In this document: positions 20,101-21,030 of the stretch, piece by piece | How the letters are laid out: each line of letters begins with the position of its first letter | How positions within the stretch are numbered: position 1 is the first letter of the stretch | Notes under the pieces: generated by a model | Told to the model about the DNA's origin: nothing | The model's database searches: none | Seen by the model: the letters and a program-made list of their open reading frames with translations, nothing else | Translations under genes and position numbers: made by a program | Source of the DNA: OMOG01 sp041485845 | GTDB lineage: Bacteria; Acidobacteriota; Terriglobia; Bryobacterales; Bryobacteraceae | Reading direction: 5' to 3' | Length of the DNA stretch: 21,030 bases | NCBI GenBank assembly: GCA_041485845.1 | Contig: JBGPKH010000072.1 | Coordinates: forward strand, 1-21,030

Positions 20101-21030
20101 TGGTTTCCCATCATAAAGTAAGCACCCCAGTAACGCGGCCGTGCCCGCCAGCCGCCGGCGCGGATCATCTCCTGTTGCGCCGCCCGCAGCGCCTGTGCCG
20201 GGCCGCGGCGCGATTCACTCAGGCTCCGATAGAAGACGCGAAACAGACCGCCGTCTTCGTCCGCGGTGGCCCAACGGCTGCCCATAACGGATTGCGCGCC
20301 GGCCGCCAGCCAGGCGCGCGTCAATCCCATCAATCCAGTCCCTTGCAGAACCGTACCCCCAGCCGACTCGCAACCGCTCAACACCACCAGCCCGGCCACG
20401 ACCCTCCACCGCGCGATTTCCCTGGGCGGCAGAAGCTCCGGCTCACCGTGCTCCGTCAGGCTCAGGGCGATCAGTCCATAAGCCGGACGATTCGCCGATC
20501 CCCGGACCCGGCCCTCGGCCGCGTGAGTTTCCGTCACCTCGGTTCCCAGAACGTGCGTCGCGAAGTGGATGACCGCGGGTTTACGGCGGACCTGCTCGAT
20601 CAGATTCAGGCGCGAGGCCTCGGCGCCCTTGAGCAGGACGCTCTCGCCGCGCCAGGCCCGCGCGCACGCATCCAGTTCGGCGCCGCTCCCCACCAGCCGC
20701 GGCAGAATCAGTCGATCTTCGCGGGGCGCCGCATCCAGACGCAGAGGCCGCCACCATCGCAGTTTGGCCGGCGGCTGTGGCTTCTTCCGCTGGTCCGCCG
20801 AATTGTAGATCGCGTCGCCAATGCCGACGAACAATGGAGAAAGCTCGACCGCGCCTTGCCGCCCGGATGCCTCCAGCCAGTATCCGGCCCCGGGAATCAC
20901 CTCGGTGGTATGCCGCTCCACCACGTAGATCGGACGTGGCGCCGTCTCTTCCAGCAGCGCCGCCACGGGAACGTCCAGCAGCGCCGGGTCCAGTGACAAC
21001 AGCCAGTGGGGCTTCCGCCGAAACCGCGGC
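20097..21030 (-). CDS. CHAT-domain caspase-like protease (5' end outside window)
   Basis: The frame is open from the right edge to a TGA at 20097-20099 and gives about 310 residues of a C-terminal CHAT domain. The caspase-type dyad is visible as the His of IHFATH (codon at 20553-20555) and the Cys of VVLSGCESAGG (codon at 20370-20372). It is preceded by RLILPRLVGSGAELDACARAWRGESVLLKGAEAS and followed by GLMGLTRAWLAAGAQSVMGSRW and the terminal YWGAYFMMGNQ, which is usual for the family. CHAT proteins are cysteine proteases, often with TPRs N-terminal to the protease; that part would lie beyond the window. It is the first visible gene of a coupled run with the ECF sigma factor and anti-sigma factor. 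Its substrate is unknown. Confidence 0.85.
   Translation of the reverse strand, partial: PRFRRKPHWLLSLDPALLDVPVAALLEETAPRPIYVVERHTTEVIPGAGYWLEASGRQGAVELSPLFVGIGDAIYNSADQRKKPQPPAKLRWWRPLRLDAAPREDRLILPRLVGSGAELDACARAWRGESVLLKGAEASRLNLIEQVRRKPAVIHFATHVLGTEVTETHAAEGRVRGSANRPAYGLIALSLTEHGEPELLPPREIARWRVVAGLVVLSGCESAGGTVLQGTGLMGLTRAWLAAGAQSVMGSRWATADEDGGLFRVFYRSLSESRRGPAQALRAAQQEMIRAGGWRARPRYWGAYFMMGNQ

Noticed and set aside
1..21030. CRISPR array, tRNA, rRNA, IS element or prophage
   Set aside because: I saw no regularly spaced repeats, cloverleaf, rRNA-like block, transposase or phage structural gene on either strand. The CHAT domain alone is not evidence for a type III-E CRISPR system.

Overview
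The window is GC-rich and looks chromosomal. Several features suggest an acidobacterium related to Candidatus Solibacter/Bryobacterales. These are a large TonB-dependent receptor of the Oar-like type (carboxypeptidase-regulatory domain, plug, barrel), a remnant of an ADOP-type FtsX permease, a multihaem cytochrome fused to TPRs, a CHAT protease gene run together with an ECF sigma/anti-sigma pair, and GAF-GAF-PP2C signalling. This assignment is inference from gene content; no rRNA or other taxonomic marker is present.

Left part (1-2722): the tail of an unrecognised gene, then a tight plus-strand run of phosphate acetyltransferase (pta), a class IV/AcuC-like histone-deacetylase-family enzyme and a small conserved protein of unknown function. 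A small DUF2061 membrane protein converges on this run.

Middle-left (2723-5736) is a rearranged accessory patch. It holds the last ~70 codons of a lost ABC permease and a BrnT-like toxin that appears internally deleted beside an intact ribbon-helix-helix antitoxin. It also holds a frameshifted duplicate of the 3' end of the downstream SpoIIE-type phosphatase, a Tat-exported M55 D-aminopeptidase (dppA-like), two copies of a ~48-bp direct repeat, and a ParD/ParE-type module whose toxin is frameshifted near its C-terminus. Both toxin genes look disarmed while both antitoxin genes look intact.

Centre (5744-10565): a minus-strand operon-like run rpiB -> deoC -> GAF/GAF/PP2C phosphatase. RpiB and DeoC both carry N-terminal extensions, and RpiB has Asp at the usual catalytic Cys position. 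The DeoC+RpiB pairing recalls the sugar-phosphate (SPU) class of bacterial microcompartment loci, although no shell gene lies in the window. Divergent from rpiB is a NicO/RcnA-type Ni/Co exporter with a His-rich loop. A 22-bp palindromic repeat lies inside the deoC coding sequence and recurs just after the TonB-receptor gene.

Right part (10781-21030): the TonB-dependent receptor converges on a seven-haem cytochrome-TPR protein. That gene is divergent from an exported all-TPR protein, which converges on a minus-strand run of CHAT-domain protease (5' end outside the window) -> ECF sigma factor (4-nt overlap) -> zinc-finger anti-sigma factor. The 84-bp sigma/anti-sigma spacer contains two perfect 12-bp palindromes, both centred on CTAG and 19 bp apart, which look like an operator.
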